DNA of 64,000 nucleotides from Calycina herbarum (taxonomy: Eukaryota > Ascomycota > Leotiomycetes > Helotiales > Pezizellaceae), in NCBI GenBank assembly GCA_001414485.1, contig LLEY01000008.1:658091-722090 (forward strand). The letters run 5' to 3'. Both the position numbers and the translations under genes were made by a program. Positions within the stretch are counted from its first letter, which is position 1. Each line of letters begins with the position of its first letter. The notes under the pieces were generated by a model that was not told the DNA's origin, ran no database searches, and worked only from the letters and a program-made list of their open reading frames with translations. Shown here one piece after another: positions 1 through 11,070 of this stretch.

Positions 1-617
1 GGTGCGACATTATTATACGCTCTCATTGCTGAAATCTTGGTCAACACTGTGGATGTTGTGTTGAAGAATGTGGCAATTGATGAGAAGTTCCTCGGAATCA
101 CTTTGTTTGCCCTGGTTCCAAATACAACGGAATTCTTGGTAAGTTTCCCCAATCAGTAACTTTTCGATCGCAGCTAACCTTGACTCTACAGAACGCCATC
201 TCCTTCGCCATGAATGGAAACATCGCTCTATCGATGGAAATCGGATCCGCCTACGCCCTCCAAGTCTGCCTACTCCAAATCCCGGCTCTCGTACTATTCA
301 GCGCCATCACCGGACAATGGATCATGGGACCGGATGCTGCGGATTACACATTCAGTCTTATTTTCCCGCAATGGGATATGGTGACTGTGATCCTGTGTGT
401 CTTCCTTCTTAGCTACATGTATGGGGAGGGAAAGAGTAATTACTTCAAGGGGTCGATTCTTATTTTGAGTTACCTTGTTGTGATTGTGGGGTTCTGGTTC
501 TCGGGCATGACGGATTTGGAGAATATGGGGGCGAGCAGGTTTGATGTTATGGATGAGGGGGGGAGTTTTAAGAGTTTTAAGACTGTTGGAAAGAGGCATT
601 CGGGGATGGCTTTTTGA
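1..617 (+). CDS. Vacuolar cation/H+ exchanger, Vnx1-like (3' end only)
   Basis: This is the C-terminal part of a CaCA-superfamily cation/proton antiporter; its 5' end lies outside the window. Exon 1..138 is open from the first base and ends in PNTTEFL. An intron at 139-191 (GTAAGT...ACAG) joins it to exon 192..617, which begins NAISFAMNGNIALSMEIGSA. That acidic helix with Asn and Glu is the conserved exchanger core. Several hydrophobic membrane segments follow, then a short cytosolic tail. The core resembles the yeast Vnx1 type (vacuolar monovalent cation/H+ exchange) more than Vcx1, whose equivalent motif reads GNAAEH. Expected site is the vacuolar membrane. Family assignment is strong; ion specificity is inferred. 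Confidence 0.85.
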
Positions 618-1259
618 TTGAGCATCTCATGAGGGAAAGGGGGCAAGTGTGGAGGGAGGGGTAATGCAAATGCGCAAGCAAGCAAACACAAACAACAAGT
701 ATAGAAGGAAGAAGAATTTCCTCGAGGTCGTTTCATTCTTCAGCATCATCTCATATCCAGCGTCGGCGTTAAAAGGGGGGTGGACTTGGTCTTTTGTTTT
801 TCGTTGTTGTTTTCTTCTTCATCCATCTTAGATAGCTGACAGACACCTTTGCTTTCTTATTCGAGGGCTTTCTTTTTTCTTTTTTCTTTCGAGTCTATTT
901 TTCTTGTTGTCTTTCGTTGTACTTTAAAATGGAGAGGGGAAGAGGGGTGAGGGGTGAAGATGGATGCATAGAAGGGGATGGGGGTACTTGATAGCATGGT
1001 GGGGAGGGGGGTGGTAGCTGGGTGATGGAGTGGATGGGCTCGGAATGTGATGTATGATAGTTGGGCGTGGGAGGTAGATTGGTAGCTGGGTGGGCATGGG
1101 TGGGGTGGAGACAATTAATGGGATTTGTTACTTGACTTCATTTTGTGCCCGTGAGGTGTGACTTGAAGTGATGTTTTGTATTGTTAAAAGTCTCTGGATT
1201 TGAGGTTGGGGTTGAGTTAAGTTGGAGCTGGGTTTGAGTTGAGTCAAGTGAGTGGACAC
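618..1259. other. Intergenic, downstream of the exchanger gene
   Basis: This G-rich, low-complexity stretch with many GGGGTG runs probably includes the exchanger 3' UTR. The short reading frames here show no family features and strong base bias. I see no gene. Confidence 0.5.
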
Positions 1260-3420
1260 TGGACCAATTCACGCCTACTCTGTCTCGGTGGAAGTGAGAT
1301 GACTCTCAAACCCCAAATTCACTCGTGACTGTAAGCAGGAAAAAATGGGGTGGCGGGGGGGCCGTGGTTGGTAGAGAAAGTTTATAAAAGACCCCCCTCT
1401 TGTGCTTTTCTAGCTTTTCTGGAGTATGTTTCCCACTTCTGGACTTTTCTTACACCTTTTTTTGCGTTGAGTGGGAATGTTTTAATTTTGCTGGGTTTTC
1501 TGGAGCACCTTTTTTTCGGGGGGGGGGAAGTGATCACCTCTCTTGGGAGACTATTTGAGGATTCATTCGAGCGAGAAGAGAAGAGAACAATCGGGGGTAG
1601 ATTGGATTCGGTGGTGGTGGTAAAAGATTCGAGGGTGGAGGTTGCAAGTTCGGATTTGGATTTTGGATTTTGGATTTTGGATTTGGATGCTGCGCTAGCA
1701 CGAGAATGTATCAATCATGCCGCCACGATCAACTCCAAATATGCATTTGAAGGTTTCAGTGGGGTTTCTTTCCCCTTATTGGGAGTCGGTAATGGGGACA
1801 TGTGTTGCGAATGTATGGCGGAAACTCTTCAATTTACTAAGTGTGTAGCCTAAGCCGACTATTTATGCCCTGGGATGGCGCTAGTGCCCACGCTAGCGAG
1901 CAGCCACGTGACTGGCATACTCCTATTCACTGTAGGTTTTCAACAACATGTATTGAAACCGTTTGCCGATGATTCGTTGATCTGGGGGTTTATAATACCA
2001 CTTCTGAGTGGCTAATATATACCCCCGGAAAATGTGGGGGGATAAGTGATAAGTGGGGATGTGTGAATTGTGATTAAAGTCATTTCTTTTGAGAGGGATG
2101 GGGAGGCAATTATGATGGTGCATGCAGAGGAGTTTTGGGGGTAATGAGTGGATAGGATGGAGTACAAGGGCTATTAGTTTTTCACCTGGTATGTACGGGG
2201 AAGACAGAGGAGAGTAAGAGCTCAAGTATTACTCTTCGGCAGCCTTCTATTATATTGTGCGAAAGATTCTTGGATAAGCATAGTCAAGAATTTAGAAGGT
2301 TGGGAGAATCAAGGAATTGTAGCTTCTCATTCTCCTAAACCTTGTTGGACAATACTTTTTATCCTCCTAGGTCTGATTTGAAACCAACTGAAGAGTTTGA
2401 GAATATATTCACTTACGATATCTCTTCGTGGAATTTGAGATTATAATTCACTCGCAACACCTAGCATGCTAAGAGGGGTGTATAAAAGAGTACTGTGCTT
2501 CTAGTTTCCTGAAGTAGGAAAGACAAGTTGATACCGCTGCGCATGCACGATTTTTGCTGCGAGACTCACGCTTAAGTTGTTACATGTCCTTGTACTTGGG
2601 TTGTATTTTCGAATGTTTCATTTTAGCGCCGTGTGTAACGGTCATCTTGTAGAAGGTCAATTGGAGATTTGAGCGAGAGAAAATAACTCGAGGGTAGTTC
2701 GAGAATCGGGAGCAATACAGGTTTCAACGGCGGAGGTTATAAGTTCGGATTCTGGATAGTTTATACCGTTGATTTTTATAGGAAAGAGGATTGTGAGTTG
2801 GAAAGGTTGTTTCGTTACTACTCCCGCTTGAGTAAGAAATTCTTTCGCGGGGTGTTTCTACTAGACTCCAGAGGCCCATGTTATGAGTTCACTAAAAAAA
2901 GGTTATTACTTTTCTGTAAATGGAGGGGAGCGGGGTTAAAATAGACAATAGGTTCGGGTCTTGCCGGATTTTTAAGGGAGGTGAATGATAGCTGTGATAG
3001 TGTGTGAGGTTGAAGGGGGCCGAGTTAAGATCTAATGAGTGAATTATATAGAACAAGGGGAGTAGGGAAAGTGTATAAAAGACGCTTTTGCTTCTACCTA
3101 GGTTTTCTGAAGCAGACGCAGGGACTGGGCAATGCGCGAGCTTTGGTCTTCTTGGTGAGACTGTTGCTTCTGGGTTTTGGTATTTCCTAGTTCGCGTTGT
3201 TGTGGATCTTCTTTTGAGTCTCTTTCTCTCTTAATTCGGAGGTATTAGGGGGTTTATAGTTTTGAATGAGGGTTGGGGGTTCGATGATGATTTGGGATTC
3301 GGCAGGGTTTCAAGTTACGACGGCGAGGGCTGAATTTCGAGTTCGCGGTTGCATTGAGTTACGAGCCCGTCGTCAAAAGTCTGTGCTTTTCAGGGTATCG
3401 CAACCACGATAATTGATTCA
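1260..3420. repeat. Three diverged copies of a TATAAAAG-containing segment
   Basis: A similar block recurs three times, anchored on TATAAAAG at about 1383-1390, 2481-2488 and 3074-3081. Each is preceded by AT-to-G-rich sequence (for example ATTCACTCG upstream of the first two). Each is followed by a TGCTTYTAGNTTTTCTGRAG-like stretch. A few hundred bases later comes a GGAGGTTNYAAGTTCGGATT-like stretch in copies 1 and 2, weaker in copy 3. The copies are strongly diverged and none has a convincing reading frame. They may be decayed remnants of a duplicated gene with its promoter, or of a mobile element. The spacing is about 1100 and 593 bp. Confidence 0.45.
1652..1687. repeat. GGATTTT short tandem repeat
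   Basis: About five imperfect tandem units of GGATTT(T) lie in the first degenerate copy of the TATAAAAG segment. Confidence 0.8.
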
Positions 3421-4615
3421 ATTAGGTGTTGACCACCCACACCGCTCTACTAATACATGAACCTAGTGCTCCTGCTTATCAATTAATTCATTGATTTATT
3501 TTTGTGGGATTTTATCCCATTCTTCTAGTACAAATTGCCGCATTTCTGCCTCAGTAGTAGGCTGCTTACGCCTCCTGTGAAGCGACTGCTTGATCCACCT
3601 CCAGCATTTCTTAATCGGGTTTATATTAGGACTTGTAGAAGGGTGTGGCATTAAGATAATCCCATGCTTTGTTTAGTATTGCGTATAGTAGTTCCTTGTC
3701 GACTTATGGCTGTAAGCTGAATTACCATCTTCTATAAACAATGGCTCTAAACTAAGAGTATGTGTATAGATCCCAAAATCTTCTAAAATCGACTTAATAT
3801 GCGGAGTCAAGAATTGCCCTAGGTAGTCCTTTTGAGTAAAGGCTCCTATCTTGCCAGATCTATCTACAAATACCAAAGGACTCTTGTAATTGTATCTAAT
3901 AGCTCCCTAGGCATTTACTGGTGTCGTATGCTCTTGGTGGAATTGGTGTTGGATATAGTTGTCGTAAAACCGCTTATAGAGATTCCGTGTAACCCTTTGC
4001 TTTACTGTATGTCCACTAACTAAGAAGGTAACCTTATCTGACCATAAAACTACCCTCTACTTAACCTCTTTCCGCTAGAATATATGCCTAAGCCCCTAGA
4101 TCATTCGGTTGTTTACTTGAAGGAGTGTAAGGTAGGGCTTTTGGCATGCTATACATTGAAAGTAGCTAGCTTCTTTAAGGCGCTGTTTAAGGGTTTCGGC
4201 ACTATACTCTAATTTAAGCTTATCGTGAAGTCGTACATAGTCGAGGATCCGATGCTCCTAAGAATTACTATAATATGCAATAATCTAACGAATTTGAAGG
4301 TCATTTAAGAGACGTGGTCGCCCAGTTCGAGTAGGCCGTGCGCGTTCTAGGGCCTCATAATTAAGGACTCGACGGATTAAGGAGTAGCCAAGGTTGTAGC
4401 GTTCTATAAGCTTTGGAATAGGGATAGCAGCGTAGTTGAAAAGCTGGCGTATCGCCTCTTTGTGTTTAGTAAGGATTTCGAAGCCTGGAAGGTGCTCTAG
4501 CATTGGAGGTGTGGAAGCCATAATTCATAAATTGTGGTAGGGTAAAAAATCGAGGTTATCGTAATCTACTCGCTAAAAGAGCCTATAAGACACAGACTTT
4601 TGACGACGGGCTCGT
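3361..4615 (-). mobile_element. Degenerate Tc1/mariner-superfamily element
   Basis: A 1255-bp element is bounded by perfect 25-bp terminal inverted repeats at 3361-3385 (starts ACGAGCCCGTCG) and 4591-4615. TA dinucleotides lie at or next to both ends, as expected for this superfamily. It encloses a full-length but disrupted DDE transposase on the minus strand. Length and organisation fit a fungal Tc1-like transposon. The right end abuts the TA target site of a second inverted-repeat element. Confidence 0.85.
3496..4521 (-). pseudogene. Tc1/mariner-type DDE transposase, RIP-inactivated
   Basis: About 342 codons from the ATG at 4521 to the TAA at 3496, the usual length for the family, but not open throughout. 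The N-terminal part (4521-4285) has a helix-turn-helix look, ending in RPTRTGRPRLLNDLQ. The catalytic part (3876-3673) contains IEDGNSAYSHKS, where the Asp is the second catalytic acid. An in-frame TAA at 3673-3675 then interrupts it, after which the frame resumes with MPHPSTSPNINPIKKCWRW. The position normally held by the third catalytic Asp (SPD) is Asn at 3625-3627, and the usual Glu in NPIE is Lys. These changes are G-to-A on the coding strand, the signature of repeat-induced point mutation. The segment 3877-4284 has further stops. It cannot make active transposase. Confidence 0.85.
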
Positions 4616-4617
4616 TA

Positions 4618-5130
4618 CAGTGAGTTGCGAATTAAGCTTCCTTTTTGACACCTTTTTTGTAAACCGTGCTTTTTTCTTCCTAGGTTTTTTCCTTATTTAT
4701 TTTAGAAAACAGAAAACTAAAGTACTCTTTAAGATATAAGACCTAGCTAGAAAGAACCGCTATATCTTCTTATACCTCCTCTCTATTTTTTACTATATCT
4801 AAGCAAGTATAATAAGAATAAACTTAGTAATAGATAATTCTTAGAAAACCCTCTTTTTATAAGAAAATTTTTCACCCCCCTATAAAGTTAAGTAGTCTCT
4901 GCTAAGACCTTATAAAAATTCAGATATATATAAAAATATCTGTTTTCTTCCTAAAAAGTTTATAGAGTAAGAAAGGGAGTATAGAGCTCTTATTAGCTGT
5001 TCTTAGGGATATAATAACATACGTTATTACTAAGTAAAGAGGGAAAGAGTGTCTAGGAAATAAGAAAATTTCTAAAAACGCACGGTTTACAAAATATCGT
5101 CAAAAGGGAAGCTCAATTCGCAACTCACTG
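4618..5130. mobile_element. Non-autonomous TIR element (MITE-like), TA target site
   Basis: A 513-bp AT-rich element has terminal inverted repeats of about 58 bp (4618-4675 and 5073-5130, both starting CAGTGAGTTGCGAATT inward). They match with a few substitutions and one 1-bp indel. It is flanked by TA on both sides (4616-4617, 5131-5132), the Tc1/mariner target duplication. It has no coding capacity. It sits immediately against the right end of the degraded Tc1/mariner copy, so one insertion used the TA at the edge of the other. The high AT content may reflect RIP. Confidence 0.85.
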
Positions 5131-5132
5131 TA

Positions 5133-5870
5133 CTTCGAACGAGCGCGAGCCCGTGGCTTAATGAGTTCGAGAAAATAGAAGCCCGCTAGGTCCAGAGGAT
5201 TCTCGTGTAGCACGCACGAGTTGGGGATAGGAACACACTCAGTTTCGATTTTTCACAGCTCTTTATCTCCATCTCTGCGTCAAGGGTGTGTCTTCTGTTT
5301 GCTCTTATGTAGTTTTTTGTATAGGAGTAATAGATATAAGTTGGAGAATATTTTTCTCTCGTATGGTTGACGGGTTAGTCGATACTCTAGTTACTAAAGA
5401 CCGGAAAAGAACATATTCTTCACACACTCCTCGTTAAGTAGGGTGAGAAAAAAATTGGAATGTTATTCGAGTAGGTTAGGTTTCTCGACTCCTAAATTTA
5501 CTCTAAAAGAAGATAGGTGATGTGAATGTACTCTCCCAAGTCAAACTACCAAGCCTCAAGGAGTTTCAAGATCTATGCACCTGCACTTTGAACGAAAGAG
5601 AGTGGGAGGGGAAGAGGGAGAGAGCAAATTGTTTAAAAGGAAATATCTCTTTCTCTTTAATTTTACGAGATTTCAAAGTTTAGAACTCTATATAGTATAG
5701 TATTTTAGAGTTTCAAACTGTTAAGATAATACTTTGTTCGAGGAATAGTCTATAGCAGAACCTACTTCACGAGAGTTTAATTATAAGACTAATCTATTGT
5801 ATCTAAGAAAAAGTAGCTTAAAGATTTCAACTAGTAATTCTATTTAAAAAGTTCACGATCTGGTGAAGTC
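5133..5870. other. AT-rich intergenic region
   Basis: No supportable gene. The sequence has long AT-rich stretches (5640-5850) and short TAG/TAGTATAG-type low-complexity runs, consistent with the edge of a transposon-decayed island. Confidence 0.5.
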
Positions 5871-5966
5871 TTGGTATGGATAGGCAAAATCAAATGTTTA
5901 CGCGACGGTAACCATCCACCACGACCAACACACAACACGAAAAAAGCAACACAGCCCAACATTACA

Positions 5967-7781
5967 ATGGAAGCTGTTCACCAAAAGATACAAGAAGAAG
6001 AAACCGAACACGAAAATTCATGCGACGCCTTGTTGGAAGCTCTTCGGGAGCCCAACGGATTCCCCATCGCAGCGCGACTCGTCCAGGGCATTCTGACGTT
6101 CAAAGCGCACATCGAGAATGCAAAAAGAATAGTCGAAGAAGCCACGAAATACCGAGACGCCTCGAAGGCCCGAGATTCAGATCTTGCGACCAGAGCTTCC
6201 CTAAATTCGACGATTTGGAAGCAACAAAAGTCAATCGACGAACTCCAACAAAAGAAGATCGACGAAACCACAACGGCGGCGGCCACGGAGGCCAAATGTC
6301 GTAAGTTCACCGAAAAACTCCGCGAGTACGAGTAGCCGAAGCGAAGGAAGAGTCGGGCACTTCAGCCAAGCTGGCAGAGGCAGAGAAGAAAGTTGGTGAA
6401 CTCGTGGTGGCACTGAAAGCGCACGAGATGACTAAGGCACTGGCCAAGTCGGAAACGGAAGTCAAGCTTACAGAGGCTCTACAGAAGGTGGCAGAATTTG
6501 AAAAGACTAAGGCACTGGCCAAGTCTGACACTGAAGTCAAGCTTGCAGAGGCTCTACAGAAGGTGGCAGAATTTGAAAAGACCAAGGCAATTGCCCAGTC
6601 TGACACTCTCGTTAAGCTCGGTAATGCCGAGCAGAGGAATCATGAGTATGAGCTCGGAAAGAAAAAAGACTTGCTGACGCAAACCCAGAAGGAATCCGAA
6701 TTGTCTACCAAAGTTTTAGAACTCACAGAAAAGCTTTCCAGATTCGAACTTGCTGAGCAGAAAAAGCTGGTGTCTGGAGCCTTGGCCGAATCCGAAGCAC
6801 AAAAAGAAATTGCGAAGCTCACCAAGCAAGTGGCAGAAATGAAGAGGCCAAAAAGCTCGGGAACCACTTCGATTATCGAGGCCGAGCATCTAAGGGTATC
6901 GACCGAGGCTACGAATAATGTTAATGGTGGAATTGTGGTTGGATTACGGGAGGGATTTGAGAAAATGCACACGGGGGTGGCGAAGAAGGATATAATGAAA
7001 CGTATTGTCCGACCTCCCACTGACACCAATACCCTACAAATTCGATCACACCCAATGCCAACAACACCGTCTGGTCGAAATGCCTCTCATGTTGACAGCG
7101 AACAGAAGAGTTAAGACTTGAGGAAGAAACGCTCCAAATTTGGTGGAGCTTATCGAAAAGGCCGAGGAGGTGCAGAAGAAATGGACTGAAGAATTTGTCG
7201 TGGCGAATCAAGCTTTTGCTGAGGCCATGGGCAACGCTGCTGAGGCCAGGATGGAGGAATATCGGGCCCAGGTAGAGCGCAATGATAAGATCCAAAGAAA
7301 TGTCTTTGGCGAAAACGCTGAGGATAAGGCCCTCAGAAACTGGAAATTGCTTGCTCCTTTCCGGCATGAATCCGACTTTAACGATGTCCGTTCTCGTTGG
7401 CTTGCTGCTGGACTCACCTTGGACGAAATAGGTATATTTGCTTTCGTAGGTCAAGTTCCAGTCCTTCCTACTATGACTGGAGTGGTGACCGAGGAAGACG
7501 AGGCGACGAAGAAGAAAAAGGAAGAGGCATCCAAGAAATCAGAGAAGTCTGATGACTTGAAGAAAGGAGACGTCATCATGACGGTCCCTGGAACTGTTGT
7601 CCCTCGTACTAACCGCCCAGAACACCGTCGCAAGGTTTCTGAAGAGGGCTCCGCGTTTGATTATCTGGAGCGCCCAGATGAAAGTGATGACGGGATTCTC
7701 GATATCGAGGACGACAAGGTGTTCACGACAGTCTCGAACAAGAAGCGAGGGAAAAAAAGAAAGGCAAGGGATGAGGCATAG
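5967..7781 (+). CDS. Orphan coiled-coil protein with 25-residue repeats (gene model partly uncertain)
   Basis: I do not recognise a family. The frame from ATG 5967 (MEAVHQKIQEEE) is Ala/Glu/Lys-rich and helical. An intron at 6301-6365 (GTAAGT...TTCAG) links it in frame to the next open stretch, which runs to 7114. That part carries two complete and one partial 25-residue repeat (TKALAKSxTEVKLxEALQK, 6431-6630). A third open stretch, about 7123-7781, ends in a basic nuclear-localisation-like tail (KKRGKKRKARDEA). Joining parts two and three needs another splice. One possibility is GTATTG at 7002 with an AG at 7121-7122 and a CTGAC branch site near 7018. The acceptor is weak, so a frameshifted or dying gene is also possible. 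It lies next to the transposon island. Confidence 0.5.
6431..6630 (+). repeat. 75-bp in-frame tandem repeats
   Basis: Units at 6431-6505 and 6506-6580 are nearly identical, with a third partial unit from 6581. Each codes for one 25-residue coiled-coil repeat in the orphan protein. High identity between units suggests recent duplication. Confidence 0.85.
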
Positions 7782-7820
7782 ACCTTAATTCCGCCAATAT
7801 ACCTCGAGTTTGCTCGTGGG

Positions 7821-7902
7821 GATTAGACCTTTACAATCTTGGGCATTGGCTCCAGATTCTTCGATTAGACCTTTATAATCTCGGGAATTGGCTCTAGATT
7901 TG
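7821..7902. repeat. Tandem duplication of about 42 bp
   Basis: GATTAGACCTTTAYAATCTY followed by GGGMATTGGCTC occurs twice, from 7821 and 7863, just downstream of the coiled-coil gene. A flanking ACCTCRAGTWTGCTCG motif also recurs at 7801 and 7924. It is non-coding. Confidence 0.75.
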
Positions 7903-8091
7903 GATTGATACTAGGTATCTTCGACCTCAAGTATGCTCGTTGGGGGAACTGGTGTATCATTAGAGAATTGACAAGCAAGTTCTCCAAACCCGTGCTTCTA
8001 ATTTACGTGTGGTTTCAAATTCGACAGCCATCAAATAAACTTCTGTTCTCCTACTTTCTCTCTGCTGTCAAATAGCCCCAAGGAATTCCCA

Positions 8092-9099
8092 TCAAGCATC
8101 AAAAGCCGAACAAGGTAAAATTTCTTCAGCCTGACTTTGCGTCGTCCCCGTAGCATTGATAACTCTCTGACTCATTTGACACAACTCCAGATTCGAAATG
8201 GCAGGACTTGGTGTCTTCCAGCCGAATCCCGTAGGTAGTCGTTCATTTTCTAATCACCAGAAACCGTTAGCCAAATCTCCAACACTTCAGTCCCCGTCAT
8301 TCCCAGGAGAGAAACTAACCAAAAAACCACTCCACCAGATCTTTTCTTGCCATCCCCTCCTTCCTCCCAGCACTATCCCCAAAGACCAGTAAGTAAGCGG
8401 CCACCTCCCCATAAGCGAATCCCAGTGCTAAGGGAGTATAGGTAAACGCAGGATTAGTTTTTGCAGAAGTTATCATGCGAGCACGACGGGAAACAGCTGC
8501 TGCGTCGAGATCGATGAGGTCCTTCTTCCAGTAGGAAGTTGTCTCATCGAAGATGGCTTGGTTGAAGGTGTCAGCGGGATCGAGGAATGAATCTGTTCGG
8601 CTATGAGAAGGCATGTTAGTCTTGGCTTCAATTTGGGAACGGTGAGCTGAGATGAGATGATAGGCGAGGTGAGAATTTCGGGGATGTACAAACCTCAAAC
8701 TAGCATCATGTTCCAAGATACCATGTATCCCCAAATGGTCCAAATCAAACCAAGTAGCATTCTCCTGCGGGTTTGTCGCAATAGCGAACTGAAAGAGAAA
8801 TTTCCCGAGGTCCGAGGTGAAATTCACACCTTCAATGAGGGCATTGATGGTGATTTCTTGGGTAAGGTTTTTGCCATTGTGAGGAAGGATGTTGTGATTT
8901 GCCAGTGTGTTGAGCATGGGACATGGTCCTCTTACTGTTGGTATTAAAGTCAGTATGTCTCTGGATTGAATAGAGATATATAAGAAAAATACATACCATC
9001 CCCAGGTCCAGCAGGAGCCCAAAAACCACCATGATCAGAATCAGCCAATACTGGTGTAAGACTCAAGGAAGCAGCAACGGAAAGGAGTAGTAAATTCAT
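8092..9099 (-). CDS. Secreted heme-thiolate peroxidase (unspecific peroxygenase/chloroperoxidase family)
   Basis: Four exons were rebuilt by eye: 9099-8997, 8934-8694, 8600-8320 and 8249-8092. They give 783 nt and 260 residues, with introns of 62, 93 and 70 bp in consistent phases. The protein begins with a signal peptide (MNLLLLSVAASLSLTPVLA). GDVRGPCPMLNTLANH follows and carries the PCP motif whose Cys is the heme-iron ligand. EHDASLSR, spliced across intron 2, is the Glu-His-Asp motif, and YGEVAAYLLVFGD probably holds the acid-base Glu. The WFFENERLPTGFGW stretch appears only after splicing intron 3 and matches the family C-terminus. Length fits the short peroxygenase group. These extracellular enzymes use H2O2 for oxygenation or halogenation. 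The substrate cannot be predicted. Confidence 0.9.
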
Positions 9100-10379
9100 G
9101 ATCTCTTCTTGAAATAAAAGACAGGACTAAATTCAAGTGGAATACAGAACAACATCCGGGCCACCCAGATCATTTTAAGCAAACCACAACTCTCCCATCA
9201 GACGGAAATTACTCAATAATCACTCCGACTCACCACGCGTCAGCCGAATCGTACAAGCACGAACAAAAGCATACCCAACCCATGGATGTACTAACCTCCC
9301 ATGCCTAGACATTCCATCCTTTCATTATCGAGGCTAAACTAATAACATCTCTCTCATTGGCTCACCCGCATCAGCCGGGTACCAATTACTCAACGCCCCG
9401 CATCTCGCGAAGCACCACAGCAAGGCTTAGACCTCTCCCCAGCATCAAATCGAAAATTCCGCACACCTTCTTTCGCTCGTATAGATTAAAAAAAAACAAC
9501 CTTAAGCCGGGTGCCCAGGGTTTCCTTCACCGGCTACGGATTCCGGCCTCTACCCTGCTCTACCTCCACCCTGCAAAGCAAAAGAACCTTGCTCAACCTA
9601 CTATGTGAACACGACGTATCCAATAGAAGGCCATTGAATCCGAGACCTATCTGCAATAGTCCAATCGCCCAGCATCAGAAGTCAAGCAATATTAGTAAAC
9701 TTAAGAAAGAAAGTAAACCTTTAAATTTCCGTGTAGTCTTACTGCAAAAACAAAAGAACCTCCACCTTTCAATGGAATACGAGATATCCAATAGAAATCA
9801 ATTGCGACACTACTTAGGTAACTGGGTACCTGTTCTCCACCAAACTCATCGAATATAAGGCCACGTATGCCCAGGCGTAAACTTAAAAGAAGATGCTGTA
9901 ACCTGAAAAAAAGCAATAAACAAGTCCTTGGTAAATTCATCTCATTCTCATCGCATACTTCTACAACGTTCGCCCAGACCAAAAGGCGGTCATCAACCAG
10001 ATCCACTAATCCCCTCCTCCCATTTTGTAACACCTCAAATGCAGTACGCCACCCTCCCATTGGAGCGGAAATCACGAGCCCCGACACTTACGAGTTTCCG
10101 CGTACTCATTGTCCAATGAGACTCAATCCTTCACACATTTCCTCGTTGCCTAGGCGGTGAATTCGAACACACAAGTGTCACCGATTGACTCCACGAGGTA
10201 TTAGTGAGAGAATGACGGCGAGGAGGAATATCAAAGCCTTGTCGAAAACTGCTGGACGATCCAGTTGTGCTTATGCGACACAAAGAAATTATGCCGAAAA
10301 GACCGAGAAGAAACAAAGGAGAACTGCCCTTCGACTCAACTCATCCAAATCTGACGGGACTTCGAAAGGTCAAGGTTGA
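9100..10379. other. Intergenic region upstream of the peroxidase gene
   Basis: No supportable gene. It contains the peroxidase promoter and C/A-rich low-complexity sequence. Overlapping short frames in several registers have no conserved features. Confidence 0.5.
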
Positions 10380-11070
10380 GGCAGTCGTAAATGCGTGCCT
10401 CAAGGTCGATCACTCCTTCCCCAGCTTAACCTCGTCCATCCACAGAACCCACTCCTGAGATCGCTCTTTCCCTCTCACCCCAACCTCCATGACAAAGGCA
10501 AGAAGAGAAGATCGACTCCCTTCCTATCTCAGATGCATCCTAGCAATCGAGGGGAAAAAAGAAAAGCAAAAGAGTAACCCTCAAATTAATACTTGCCATG
10601 CATGCATGGAACTTTTCAACATCTGGAAACTTGCCTCTCAACGAACGCAGAGTATGATGCCAGTTCCAACTTTCCTCAACTCTCGAGGTCGAGGAAGTTC
10701 CTTGCTTAACTCAACTTCTTCCAATCGCCTCGGGAAGACGGGACTTGGAGTCACTCCTTCCCAACATCACACCCAAGCCAGTTCGGCCTCCCTCGACTCT
10801 CAGTCGTTCCTTCCCTTACTTAACCTTGTCCCTCGACTCAACCATCTCACCTCGAGCTCGCTCCTTCCCTCCTCCCTCAACTTGAGAGAAAGGAAGGCAC
10901 GACTCCCTACCTCGATGTCTCGCGACTCACAGGGTGGTTCCTCCCGACTTGACCTAACCGCCCCAAGGCACGGGACTCAAGATCGCTCCTTCCCTCTTAC
11001 CTCGATTTTGATTTCAGAGTCACCGTGGCGAGAGAAAGAGAGAAGAGAAGGCACAGATCCAGATCCAGAG
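10380..11070. repeat. Pyrimidine-rich degenerate repeat array
   Basis: A block of the form TCGCTCCTTCCCT followed by CTTAACCT or a close variant recurs about nine or ten times, at irregular spacing of roughly 40-100 bp (near 10407, 10457, 10507, 10694, 10755, 10804, 10858, 10901, 10936, 10985). Related sequence occurs inside an intron near 48820-48950, so this is a dispersed family. The open frames across it are by-products of base composition. Confidence 0.5.

Noticed and set aside
1350..1853. 167-codon frame MAGGPWLVEKVYKR
   Set aside because: Overlaps a degenerate repeat copy and a GGATTTT tandem tract; the equivalent positions in the other two copies are not open.
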